Source: Pseudomonadota bacterium (GTDB lineage Bacteria > Pseudomonadota > Alphaproteobacteria > Micropepsales > Micropepsaceae). Taken from it: 5,774 bases of DNA. Shown here one piece after another: positions 1 to 5,774 of the stretch; within the stretch, counting starts at the first letter, position 1, and the number at the start of each line of letters is the position of its first letter. The stretch covers positions 1-5,774 of the forward strand of contig JAKAVI010000201.1 of assembly GCA_021817355.1 (NCBI GenBank), in the 5' to 3' direction. A program made the translations under genes and the position numbers. The notes beneath the pieces were generated by a model that was given only the letters and a program-made list of their open reading frames with translations, had not been told where the DNA came from and ran no database searches.

Positions 1-579
1 CTGGAGCAGAGAATTTTGCAGGCGGACGGACTTGCGGCACGTCAGGCACAGCTTGGTGATTTCGGGCGGCTGATCGAACGGATTGCAAGCCTGCCGGTTC
101 CTGCAATCGCCGCCATCAACGGTCATTGCCTGGGTGGCGGGCTTGAACTGGCATTGGCCTGTGACCTGCGTATTGGCGCCGACAGTGCCCGCTTTGTCTG
201 TGCCGGTGTCAATGTCGGACTTATGGCGAGTGCCTACCGGTTGCCGCGCCTGATTGGCGTAGCCCGGGCCAAACATCTGCTTCTGACCGGACTTCCGATC
301 ACTGCAATGACTGCCGAAACCTTTGGCCTCATCACCTTGAGGATCCCCGATGAGCGCTTGCGCGCCGAGGCACTTGCCCTAGCCCAGCGCATTGCAAGTC
401 GTGCCCCGCTGTCAGTTGCCGCGACCCGCGAACTGGCCGACCGCGCGGCAGATCTCAGCCCTGAGGAAGCTGGAGCGCACAGCGGCAGGGTTCTGAACCA
501 GCTGCTCGCAAGCGAAGATCATGCCGAGGCACTTCAAGCCTTCCGTGAAAAGCGCACGCCAGAATTCAAGGGGCGCTGA
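1..579 (+). CDS. Crotonase-superfamily protein (enoyl-CoA hydratase/isomerase-like), 5' end cut by window edge
   Basis: The frame is open from base 1 to the TGA at 577-579, giving about 192 residues. The family is usually near 260, so roughly 65-70 N-terminal residues, including the first oxyanion-hole segment, lie outside the window; the TTG at 16 is not taken as the start. Visible hallmarks are the AAINGHCLGGGLELALACDL core (bases 106-165), which supplies the second oxyanion-hole glycine (136-138), and the Glu at 145-147 matching Glu144 of rat mitochondrial enoyl-CoA hydratase. The position matching the second catalytic acid, Glu164, is Gly (205-207), and the usual PGGGGTQRL-type loop is replaced by GLMASAYRLPRL. 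Family members act on acyl-CoA thioesters in the cytoplasm as hydratases, isomerases, decarboxylases or hydrolases. Loss of Glu164 makes a standard hydratase doubtful; the VNVG stretch recalls the VNLG of methylmalonyl-CoA decarboxylase (YgfG/ScpB), but that enzyme's Thr and Tyr active-site positions are not kept. Superfamily is secure, reaction unknown. It converges with macB. Confidence 0.9.
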   Translation: MEQRILQADGLAARQAQLGDFGRLIERIASLPVPAIAAINGHCLGGGLELALACDLRIGADSARFVCAGVNVGLMASAYRLPRLIGVARAKHLLLTGLPITAMTAETFGLITLRIPDERLRAEALALAQRIASRAPLSVAATRELADRAADLSPEEAGAHSGRVLNQLLASEDHAEALQAFREKRTPEFKGR

Positions 580-850
580 GAAGACGCGCCTTACGCCTGA
601 AGGCGGCAGATCGATTGGCCAGGCTGAGTTGCGCCGCAGTGTTGGAAGACCCGACCATGATGGTGCGAAGAAAGACGCCACTTCTTGGCCACGTCAGTCA
701 GATCTCCTTGTCGCCTCGGTCCCTTTCCCGGACGCTGGCCGGATCGATGTCATCTGCGAGAATTCCCTGCCATCCCAACCGTCTTTTCGGCTGTCACGCC
801 CGCCCGCTTCGCCCTCTACCTGTGGCCCCGTACCCGAAAGCCCCAGCCGG
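580..850. other. Convergent intergenic gap, no gene recognised
   Basis: These 271 bases separate the crotonase stop (plus strand) from the macB stop (minus strand). Several frames stay open here, but their translations are compositionally odd, run into the flanking genes and carry no recognisable domain. The only dyad near either stop is CGCCTT/AAGGCG at 587-605 (6 bp, 7-base loop), which has no T-run on either side, so no intrinsic terminator can be called for either gene. Confidence 0.6.
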
Positions 851-2962
851 CTACTCATAGCGAAGCGCTTCAATGGGATCGAGGGCGGCCGCTTTGCGTG
901 CCGGATAATAGCCAAAGAATATGCCCACGACAGCGGAGAACAGAAAGCCGCCGAGCGCCGCAGACCAGGCAAGCGGTGTTGCCCAGCCGGCGATGGCGGA
1001 GATCGTTAGCGAGGCAACAACCCCTCCAATGATCCCGGCGATGCCCCCAACCGAGCTCAGTAGCACGGCTTCGGCCAGAAACTGCAGCAACACCTGCATG
1101 CGGCGCGCGCCGATCGCCATACGCAGCCCGATCTCGCGGGTCCGCTCGGTGACCGAAACGAGCAATATGTTCATGATCCCGATGCCACCCACCAGCAATG
1201 AAATCGACGCCACAGCGGCAAGCAGATAGGACATCGTCCGGCTGCTTCCCTCTGCTGCGGTCGCAATCTGGCTCAAATTGCGAACCGAAAAATCATTGAC
1301 TTCGCCAGGGGGAATACGGTGCCGCGCCGCCAGGGTATTGGTCACCTGGGTGAGTGCCCGGCCAACCAGATCTGGACGCAATGCCTGCACATAGATCTGA
1401 TTTACGAGACCCGTAATCCTCGGCTGGATGCCATAGGGGTTGCTGAGCGTACCGTATTGGGTACTGGTTTGGGTCTGCTGGCTTGGCACCGCCACGCCCA
1501 GTACCCGGCGCTCTGCGGTGGTAAATGGAAGCATGACGAGATCATCCTGATCGGTTCCGAACGCGGACTGTCCCTTCGAGCCGAGAACCCCGATGACCTG
1601 CAACGGTGTATTCTTAACGATAATCGTCGCCCCCAGAGGATTGACGTTCTGGCCAAAGAGCTGGCGCCAAACGGTCTGGCCGATCAATACGACAAGCGCA
1701 CCATTGCGCTCATCTGCCTGGGAAATACCGCGACCCAGTGCGATCCGCCAATTTGTGATCGAGGGGTAGTTTGGCGTGACGCCCTGTATGCTCGTCATCC
1801 AGTTCTGGCTGCCATACTGCACTTGGCCCAGCTGTCGGATGATGTATCCCACCTGACCCGCCGCAGGGTCCTCGCGGGCAATCGCACGGGCGTCATCAAC
1901 CGTCAGCGATGAGGCACTGCCAAACCCCCCGCGCACACCCGAGGACGTAGTCGCGCCGGGCAGGACAACCAGCAGATTGGTGCCGAGGCTCTCGATCTGC
2001 TTGCGCACGGCTTCATTGGCTCCCTGACCAACTGCCACCATCGCGATCAGCGCCGCCACGCCGATGAAAACACCCAGGGTCGTGAGTGCCGAGCGCATCT
2101 TGTTGCGAAAGATCGCCTGCATCGCCGCGGTAATAACCATGGTACTGAAGGCGATGGAACTACCCGGGCGCCGCTCCCCGGAGATGCCCGCAAGGCGAGG
2201 CCTGTCGATGTCCGCGTCACCGCCTTCAACCGGTAACAGAGATGGCCTGCTCATGGCCTTGTTGCGCTGTTCGGAGACAATCTGTCCATCGCGCATGGTC
2301 ACGATGCGATGTGCATAGGAGGCAATGTCAGGTTCATGGGTGACAAGAATAATGGTCAGGTTCCGTTCCTGATTGAGCTTGACGAGCACATCCATAATCT
2401 CGTGGGCGGTCTTTGTATCGAGATTTCCGGTCGGCTCATCAGCAAGTAGAACCGCAGGCGTGTTGATCAGTGCCCGGGCAATGGCAACACGCTGCTGCTG
2501 ACCGCCGGACAGCTGGCCGGGGGTATTGTTCTGGCGGTCTTCAAGACCGAGCAGTTTCAGTGAGGCCCGCGCCCGCGCCACACGCTCCGCACTTGAGGTC
2601 TGGCTCACCGCATAGATGAGCGGCAACTCGACGTTCTCGATCGCCGATGTCCGGGGCAGGAGGTTGAAGCTCTGGAACACAAAGCCCAGTCGCGCACTGC
2701 GAAGTTCGGCAAGTGCCGGCTCGTCCAGTTCCGAGACATCGGTCCCCTCGAAAAGATAGTGACCGCTGGTCGGTCGGTCGAGGCAGCCCAAAATGGCCAT
2801 CAGCGTCGACTTTCCGGATCCGGACGCCCCCATGATGGCCAAAAACTCACCCCGCGCCACGCTCAGATCGATGCCCCGTAGCGCGTTCACTTCGATATCG
2901 CCGCTCCGATAGGTCCGCTGCAAAGCGCGGGTGAGAATGACCGGATCGGAATTCTCGCTCAT
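851..2962 (-). CDS. macB: MacB-type ABC transporter, fused ATPase and permease
   Basis: The product has 703 residues and is the inner-membrane motor of a MacA-MacB-TolC-type tripartite pump, which uses ATP hydrolysis to drive periplasmic substrates out through an outer-membrane channel. The N-terminal ATPase has Walker A GASGSGKST (45-53), the Q-loop Gln97, signature LSGGQ (151-155), Walker B VLLADE (171-176) and H-loop His209. A variable linker (about 225-275) leads to TM1 (about 292-314), then the MacB periplasmic core domain (about 315-575) and three C-terminal helices (about 577-603, 629-655, 664-690). The ending PARKAAALDPIEALRYE is typical of the family. E. coli MacB has 648 residues; much of the extra length is the linker and a Gln/Ser/Thr-rich stretch near 493-508 in the periplasmic domain. 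The ATG overlaps the macA stop as ATGA and has no clear Shine-Dalgarno of its own, so translational coupling is likely. Substrate (macrolide, peptide, lipid, siderophore) cannot be read from sequence. All ATPase motifs are intact. Confidence 0.96.
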   Translation of the reverse strand: MSENSDPVILTRALQRTYRSGDIEVNALRGIDLSVARGEFLAIMGASGSGKSTLMAILGCLDRPTSGHYLFEGTDVSELDEPALAELRSARLGFVFQSFNLLPRTSAIENVELPLIYAVSQTSSAERVARARASLKLLGLEDRQNNTPGQLSGGQQQRVAIARALINTPAVLLADEPTGNLDTKTAHEIMDVLVKLNQERNLTIILVTHEPDIASYAHRIVTMRDGQIVSEQRNKAMSRPSLLPVEGGDADIDRPRLAGISGERRPGSSIAFSTMVITAAMQAIFRNKMRSALTTLGVFIGVAALIAMVAVGQGANEAVRKQIESLGTNLLVVLPGATTSSGVRGGFGSASSLTVDDARAIAREDPAAGQVGYIIRQLGQVQYGSQNWMTSIQGVTPNYPSITNWRIALGRGISQADERNGALVVLIGQTVWRQLFGQNVNPLGATIIVKNTPLQVIGVLGSKGQSAFGTDQDDLVMLPFTTAERRVLGVAVPSQQTQTSTQYGTLSNPYGIQPRITGLVNQIYVQALRPDLVGRALTQVTNTLAARHRIPPGEVNDFSVRNLSQIATAAEGSSRTMSYLLAAVASISLLVGGIGIMNILLVSVTERTREIGLRMAIGARRMQVLLQFLAEAVLLSSVGGIAGIIGGVVASLTISAIAGWATPLAWSAALGGFLFSAVVGIFFGYYPARKAAALDPIEALRYE

Positions 2963-4233
2963 CGTCCGAACCGTAACGCGGCGCGCGCCGGACCCGCAGC
3001 TGGCGCGGAAGCTTCCTGCTCGAAAGTGATAACCCGATCCCCAACCTTTACCCCGCCCGAGACCACTTCGGTATAGGTATCGTTGGCAAGGCCGGTATTG
3101 ACTGCGACCGAGTGCGGACGGCCATTTTGTAAGATCCAGAGCCGCGAGCTGGCGGGTCCTGTCGCAGCTTCGGTGGGGATACCGGCCGGCGTATAGCGCA
3201 GGGCCTGATTGGGAACCCGCAGGACATTGTCGCGCTCAGCGGTAATAATCCGTACGGTCGCCGTCATGCCAGGCTTCAGCAGCAGCTGCTGGTTGTCGAC
3301 GGTGACAACCACATCGTAAGTCACCACGTTTTGCACCGTCTGTGGCGCCTGGCGAACCTGTGCGACGACGCCGTGGAAGAGGTGAGAAGGAAATGCTTCT
3401 ACCGTGAAATCTGCACGATCACCGACGCGGACATCACCAATATCGCCCTCACTCACATTGGTATCCACTTCCATGTGATTGAGGTCTGTCGCAATGAGAA
3501 ACAGAGTTGGAGTCTGAAAACTCGCAGCTACAGTCTGCCCGATGGTGACGTTGCGCGACACCACGATGCCGTCGACCGGTGACACGATATCGGTGTAGCC
3601 AAGATTGACCTGCGCCGCGTGAAGCGCGGCTGTACGCTGCTCGATCGTTGCCCGATCGAGAGCTACCTGGGCCCGCGCCTGATTGCGCGCATTCAGGGCG
3701 GCATCATAGCTGTCTTGCGAGGTTGCCTGCTGTGCCCATAATTTCGCCTGACGCCGCTCGCTTATGTCGGCGTAGGCAAGATTGGCCATATCTTTGACGA
3801 GTTGGGCCTGGGCGACGCTGAGGCTGGCCTTGTCCTGATCGACAACCGATTGGTAGGGGCGCGGGTCGATCTTGGCGCAGACCTGTCCCTTCCTGACCTG
3901 GGTGTTGAAGTCGCAATGGATATCCTGGATCACCCCGGACACATAAGAGCCGACGATGATTGTCAGCACCGGATTCACCGATCCGGTAGCAGTTACTGCC
4001 CGCGCGATGGTTCCTTTGGATACCAGGGCCGTCTGGTAGAGCACCGGAGGCCTGCCACGCAAGGCGATCACAATGATCGCCAAACCAGTGAGCAGAAGAG
4101 CAATGATGATTGCAAGTCTGAGGCCAAGCTTCTGACGCTGCCAAAATCGCCTCAGCCCCCCACCAGCGCGATACAGGAGTTTTGATCCTGCCTTGGGGAC
4201 CGCAACGCCATGTGCATTCATGGGTGCCGTCAT
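2959..4233 (-). CDS. macA: MacA-type periplasmic adaptor (membrane fusion protein)
   Basis: This is the adaptor that bridges MacB to an outer-membrane channel. The ATG at 4233 is chosen because AAGGG (4244-4240) lies 6 bases before it; this gives 424 residues. An in-frame ATG at 4299 would add 22 residues but has no ribosome-binding site. In the 424-residue numbering there is a basic cytoplasmic N-terminus, one transmembrane anchor (about 40-58, LAIIIALLLTGLAIIVIAL), a first lipoyl half with QVRKGQVCAKIDPRPYQ (about 112-128), a long alpha-helical hairpin (about 128-210), a second lipoyl half with SPVDGIVVSRNVTIGQTV (about 218-235), a beta-barrel domain (about 250-328, ending LKPGMTATVRI) and a membrane-proximal domain (about 329-408). 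No lipobox is seen, so it is helix-anchored, not a lipoprotein. The TGA overlaps the macB ATG by four bases. A convergent gene follows macB, so no tolC gene is part of this operon on that side. Confidence 0.94.
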   Translation of the reverse strand: MTAPMNAHGVAVPKAGSKLLYRAGGGLRRFWQRQKLGLRLAIIIALLLTGLAIIVIALRGRPPVLYQTALVSKGTIARAVTATGSVNPVLTIIVGSYVSGVIQDIHCDFNTQVRKGQVCAKIDPRPYQSVVDQDKASLSVAQAQLVKDMANLAYADISERRQAKLWAQQATSQDSYDAALNARNQARAQVALDRATIEQRTAALHAAQVNLGYTDIVSPVDGIVVSRNVTIGQTVAASFQTPTLFLIATDLNHMEVDTNVSEGDIGDVRVGDRADFTVEAFPSHLFHGVVAQVRQAPQTVQNVVTYDVVVTVDNQQLLLKPGMTATVRIITAERDNVLRVPNQALRYTPAGIPTEAATGPASSRLWILQNGRPHSVAVNTGLANDTYTEVVSGGVKVGDRVITFEQEASAPAAGPARAALRFGR

Positions 4234-4239
4234 TGCCAG

Positions 4240-4244
4240 CCCTT
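4240..4244 (-). promoter_or_regulatory. Ribosome-binding site deciding the macA start
   Basis: On the minus strand AAGGG stands 6 bases upstream of the ATG at 4233-4231. The sequence ahead of the longer alternative ATG at 4299 (GCCTCTGTA) has no purine-rich Shine-Dalgarno, and the ATG at 4221 has none either. Confidence 0.5.
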
Positions 4245-4401
4245 GCCCGCGCGCAGAGAACAGCCATGGCCAAACGCGAAGCTCGACGTTCGATGCCATT
4301 ACAGAGGCAAAAGCCTAGCGGTGAAGCAAACTGGCACATTGACGAAGATCAGCAACCGGCGGGGCTTTGCCGATGCACGTCCGGCCCCTCATGACCTGAA
4401 A

Positions 4402-4447
4402 GCTGCGAGAATGCAGCCAGACGCGGATTTGCGGCGGCAAATCCGCG
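4402..4447 (-). terminator. Candidate terminator downstream of metA (two tandem hairpins)
   Basis: The first hairpin has perfect 11-bp arms, CGCGGATTTGC at 4422-4432 and GCAAATCCGCG at 4437-4447, around a 4-base loop. On the minus strand it is followed after 4 bases by a second, GCTGC/GCAGC (4417-4413 and 4406-4402, 6-base loop), which leads straight into TTTC. The first is very stable but lacks a U-tract; the second is weak but has a short one. The position, about 140 bases after the metA stop and before macA, suits transcription termination, but an mRNA-stabilising or regulatory hairpin is equally possible. Confidence 0.35.
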
Positions 4448-4492
4448 ATAGTCTGTGACATTATTTCAGAAAACCACCACCCGCCTGGCGGC

Positions 4493-4527
4493 GCGGCTGT
4501 ATCTTCGACGTTCAGATGTACAGCCGC
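4493..4527. other. Long interrupted inverted repeat after metA
   Basis: GCGGCTGTA at 4493-4501 is exactly complementary to TACAGCCGC at 4519-4527. Alternatively, eight outer pairs plus ATCT/AGAT (4501-4504 with 4514-4517) form a 12-bp stem with a two-base bulge and a 9-base loop. No T-run follows on the minus strand, so it is not a standard terminator. It could be a protein-binding operator for macAB or an RNA structure in the 3' region of metA mRNA. Confidence 0.4.
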
Positions 4528-4589
4528 AAAAGAATTCTTGGGCAGTGTTTACGCCCACCGTGTGATGGGTGCAGCAGAGGTCCAGTTGT

Positions 4590-5531
4590 CTAGCGCGTCA
4601 CGGCCTGCAGAATTTCGCCCGCAGCTTCACCGCCGATCATTTCCGGATCAAACGGCGTCGTCTGATAGATTTCGTCAATCCAGTTTCCGAACAGCAGATG
4701 GGCATGGCTCCGCCACCGGTTCAAAGGTGACTTCAGCGGATCATCTTCGGGGAAATAGCGGGCCGGCAGAGTTTTGGCGCCATCGCGCCGATATTCCTCG
4801 GCGAGGGTGTCAGAATCATATTCCAGATGGTTGAACATATGGAGCGTCCGATGGCTGGGATCACTGACAAGACACACCCCGGTCTCATCGCTGCTGGCGA
4901 GAATGCGCAAATCAGAAACCGCCTTCAGATCCGAGGCACGAACCTCGGTCCAGCGTGAAACAGGAACATCGAACACATCGGAAAAGCCGCGCATAAAGGG
5001 CGAGGCAGGAACGAGATTGCGGTGGGCAAAGACGCCAAAAGCCTTGTCCGGAAGCTCGTGCTTGGGAATGCCGTAATAGTGAAAGAGCGCCGCCTGCGCT
5101 CCCCAGCAGATGGTCAGACAGCGATGGGCATGGGTCTGGGTCCAGTCAAAGATGCGGCGCAGTTCGGGCCAGTAGCGGACCTCTTCAAATGGCAGACGTT
5201 CCACCGGTGCGCCGGTGATGATGAAGCCGTCAAACCGTTGCGCGGCGACTTCGATCCATGGCCGGTAGAACGCCGCAATATGGCTCGCCGAAGTGTTGCG
5301 CGCGACGTGATCGGAGATCCGGACAAGGGTCAATTCGATCTGAAGCGGTGTGGCGCCCAAAAGACGGGCCAGCTGGGTTTCGGTACGCACCTTGTCAGGC
5401 ATGAGGTTGAGCAGGCCGATGCGCAGGGGTCTGATATCCTGACGTACGGCGTCAACCTTGCGCATCACTGCGACGCCTTCGGCCTCGAGTGTGCGGCGGG
5501 CAGGAAGATCGTCCGGGATTGTAATAGGCAC
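4590..5531 (-). CDS. metA: Homoserine O-acyltransferase MetA, predicted acetyl-CoA-specific
   Basis: The product has 313 residues (E. coli MetA has 309) and acylates L-homoserine, the committed step of methionine synthesis, in the cytoplasm. The start is GTG: the N-terminus [11 protein letters not shown] aligns with E. coli MPIRVPDELPA, and AAAGGA lies 9 bases upstream. The catalytic residues fall at the canonical numbers: nucleophile Cys142 (CWGAQAA), His235 and Glu237 (NHLEYD); Lys47 (MPDK) and Arg249 (YRRD) also match active-site positions. Residue 111, in [13 protein letters not shown], is Glu. In the MetA family Gly111 (E. coli) goes with succinyl-CoA and Glu111 (Bacillus cereus) with acetyl-CoA, so homoserine O-acetyltransferase is predicted from a known specificity rule; many databases would still label it homoserine O-succinyltransferase. 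The O-acetylhomoserine would feed a sulfhydrylase not in this window. The leader carries an S-box-like structure, implying SAM feedback on expression. Confidence 0.96.
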   Translation of the reverse strand: MPITIPDDLPARRTLEAEGVAVMRKVDAVRQDIRPLRIGLLNLMPDKVRTETQLARLLGATPLQIELTLVRISDHVARNTSASHIAAFYRPWIEVAAQRFDGFIITGAPVERLPFEEVRYWPELRRIFDWTQTHAHRCLTICWGAQAALFHYYGIPKHELPDKAFGVFAHRNLVPASPFMRGFSDVFDVPVSRWTEVRASDLKAVSDLRILASSDETGVCLVSDPSHRTLHMFNHLEYDSDTLAEEYRRDGAKTLPARYFPEDDPLKSPLNRWRSHAHLLFGNWIDEIYQTTPFDPEMIGGEAAGEILQAVTR

Positions 5532-5534
5532 GTT

Positions 5535-5561
5535 GCGTCATCCTTTCTTTAAGATCGACGC
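5535..5561 (-). promoter_or_regulatory. metA Shine-Dalgarno inside a possible sequestering hairpin
   Basis: The Shine-Dalgarno AAAGGA (5546-5541) precedes the GTG (5531) by 9 bases. GCGUC (5561-5557) pairs with GACGC (5539-5535) and, past a bulged G, AUC (5555-5553) pairs with GAU (5542-5540), closing a 10-base loop. This buries GA of the Shine-Dalgarno in an 8-bp stem. Such a hairpin would lower translation unless opened. Pairing is read directly; function is inferred. Confidence 0.4.
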
Positions 5562-5601
5562 GACGTGGCTGGGTCCGTTTCGTTGCCGCCTCGGCCACAT
5601 C
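5562..5601 (-). promoter_or_regulatory. Possible alternative (anti-P1) stem of the metA leader
   Basis: GAUGUGGC (5601-5594) can pair with GCCACGUC (5569-5562) over 8 bp with one U-G wobble and a 24-base loop. Its first five bases are the same ones that close P1 of the proposed aptamer, so the two stems exclude each other. This is the layout expected of a riboswitch expression platform. No U-tract follows, so control would be at translation rather than termination. Confidence 0.4.
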
Positions 5602-5669
5602 CCCCTTACAGGGTGCCACCTTGCCCGGATCGGCAGGTTGGCGTTGGGCGTCGACCCAACTCGTGATGC
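5597..5669 (-). ncRNA. Candidate SAM-sensing riboswitch aptamer, S-box (SAM-I clan)-like, metA leader
   Basis: Read on the minus strand, the segment folds as a four-way junction. P1 is GCAUC (5669-5665) with GAUGU (5601-5597); J1/2 contains CGAG (5663-5660); P2 is UUGGG/CCCAA (5659-5655 with 5648-5644) with loop UCGACG; GCCAACC (5642-5636) follows; P3 is ACCU-GCC with GGC-A-AGGU (5638-5632 with 5625-5618); P4 is CCC/GGG (5613-5611 with 5605-5603). S-box RNAs show the same order: GAG after P1, GCAACC after P2, AAGGUGC closing P3, then P4 and the P1 return strand. P2 is short and lacks the kink-turn of classical SAM-I, closer to SAM-IV or SAM-I/IV variants. The position before a methionine gene and just after the predicted transcript start supports it. 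SAM-II features are absent. The assignment is by eye; class and ligand are unproven. Confidence 0.55.
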
Positions 5670-5677
5670 TTTGATGC

Positions 5678-5706
5678 ATCTTAAGAGGGCGAACAGGCTT
5701 TGGCAA
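5678..5706 (-). promoter_or_regulatory. Sigma70-like promoter of metA
   Basis: On the minus strand TTGCCA (5706-5701, five of six to TTGACA) is followed after exactly 17 bases by TAAGAT (5683-5678, four of six to TATAAT). Initiation would fall on an A at about 5672-5670, so the RNA would begin immediately before the P1 strand of the proposed aptamer and have a leader of about 140 bases. Confidence 0.5.
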
Positions 5707-5774
5707 TGCCGCGACGCCGTTTCAACCGCGAACGGCCGACCAGAACTCCCGATAGACATAGAGGTTGGCAGGAA

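Larger units (their letters stand above)
4234..4589. other. metA-macA intergenic region, hairpin-rich
   Basis: This is a 356-base stretch between two genes on the same strand. It holds the dyads listed separately (4402-4417, 4422-4447, 4493-4527), a small CCGC/GCGG dyad near 4481-4491 and the palindrome AAGAATTCTT at 4530-4539. I found no sigma70-like promoter pair for macA that I would defend. The length and structure suggest that metA and macAB are separate transcription units, with the macA promoter inside this gap. No plausible small gene is seen. Confidence 0.55.

Noticed and set aside
587..605. CGCCTT/AAGGCG dyad just after the crotonase stop as a terminator.
   Set aside because: Only 6 bp with a 7-base loop and no T-run on either strand.
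521..1009. Plus-strand open frame of 162 codons spanning the convergent gap.
   Set aside because: It overlaps the ends of both the crotonase and macB genes, its translation is Arg/Pro/Ser-rich without any domain, and no ribosome-binding site is evident; it is a GC-driven shadow.
1319..1912. Plus-strand open frame of 197 codons antisense to macB.
   Set aside because: It lies wholly inside macB, whose domain structure is intact; the antisense translation shows no family features.
4530..4539. Perfect palindrome AAGAATTCTT downstream of metA.
   Set aside because: A 10-base palindrome with no loop and no repeat partner is unremarkable by itself.
4233..5531. A metA-macA-macB operon linking methionine synthesis with efflux.
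   Set aside because: The genes share a strand, but a 356-base hairpin-rich gap separates metA from macA and no functional link is evident, so separate transcription is more likely.
5665..5680. Hairpin GATGC/GCATC (5680-5676 with 5669-5665) that would compete with P1 of the metA leader.
   Set aside because: Its first arm overlaps the -10 box and lies upstream of the predicted transcript start, so it would not be in the RNA unless an upstream promoter is used.
5532..5700. SAM-II or cobalamin riboswitch as an alternative for the metA leader.
   Set aside because: The SAM-II elements (GAUUU-type loop, UAAA segments and closing CUAAA) and the cobalamin AGGGAA box with its B12-box context are not found; only a short CUGUAAG resembles the latter.
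5706..5774. Plus-strand ATG at 5706 open to the window end (23 codons, Arg-rich: MPRRRFNRERP), possibly a divergent gene.
   Set aside because: It is too short to judge, has no convincing ribosome-binding site, overlaps the metA promoter and matches nothing I recognise.

Overview
The window looks like chromosomal DNA of a moderately GC-rich Gram-negative bacterium. A MacA/MacB-type inner-membrane efflux pair implies a double membrane. The style of the MetA, MacAB and crotonase proteins suggests an alphaproteobacterium, possibly near the sphingomonads; this placement is an impression, not a phylogeny.

Layout: (1) 1-579, plus strand: the 3' three quarters of a crotonase (enoyl-CoA hydratase/isomerase) family gene, cut by the left window edge. 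(2) 580-850: a convergent gap with no convincing element. (3) 4233-851, minus strand: an efflux operon, macA then macB, joined by an ATGA stop/start overlap. (4) 4234-4589: a 356-base gap rich in dyad symmetry (an 11-bp perfect hairpin, a 5-bp hairpin followed by TTT, and an interrupted 8+4-bp hairpin), which probably ends the metA transcript and holds the macA control region. (5) 5531-4590, minus strand: metA, an acyltransferase of methionine biosynthesis. It starts at GTG and has Glu at position 111, the marker of acetyl-CoA rather than succinyl-CoA use. (6) 5532-5706, minus strand: a structured metA leader.

The leader is the most interesting part. A sigma70-like promoter (TTGCCA, 17 bases, TAAGAT) places the transcript start at about 5671, one or two bases before a compact fold at 5669-5597. 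That fold can be drawn as a four-way junction with the order of conserved pieces seen in S-box (SAM-I clan) riboswitches: P1, CGAG, P2, CCAACC, P3, AGGUG, P4, P1'. It does not resemble SAM-II, the class usually expected before alphaproteobacterial metA. Between it and the GTG start are an alternative partner for the P1 3' strand and a hairpin that partly buries the Shine-Dalgarno sequence. The 5' arm of that hairpin is also complementary to the P2 apical loop. The simplest reading is SAM feedback on metA translation through a reduced S-box-like aptamer.

The crotonase, the efflux pair and metA have no evident common pathway. No outer-membrane TolC partner is present in the window.
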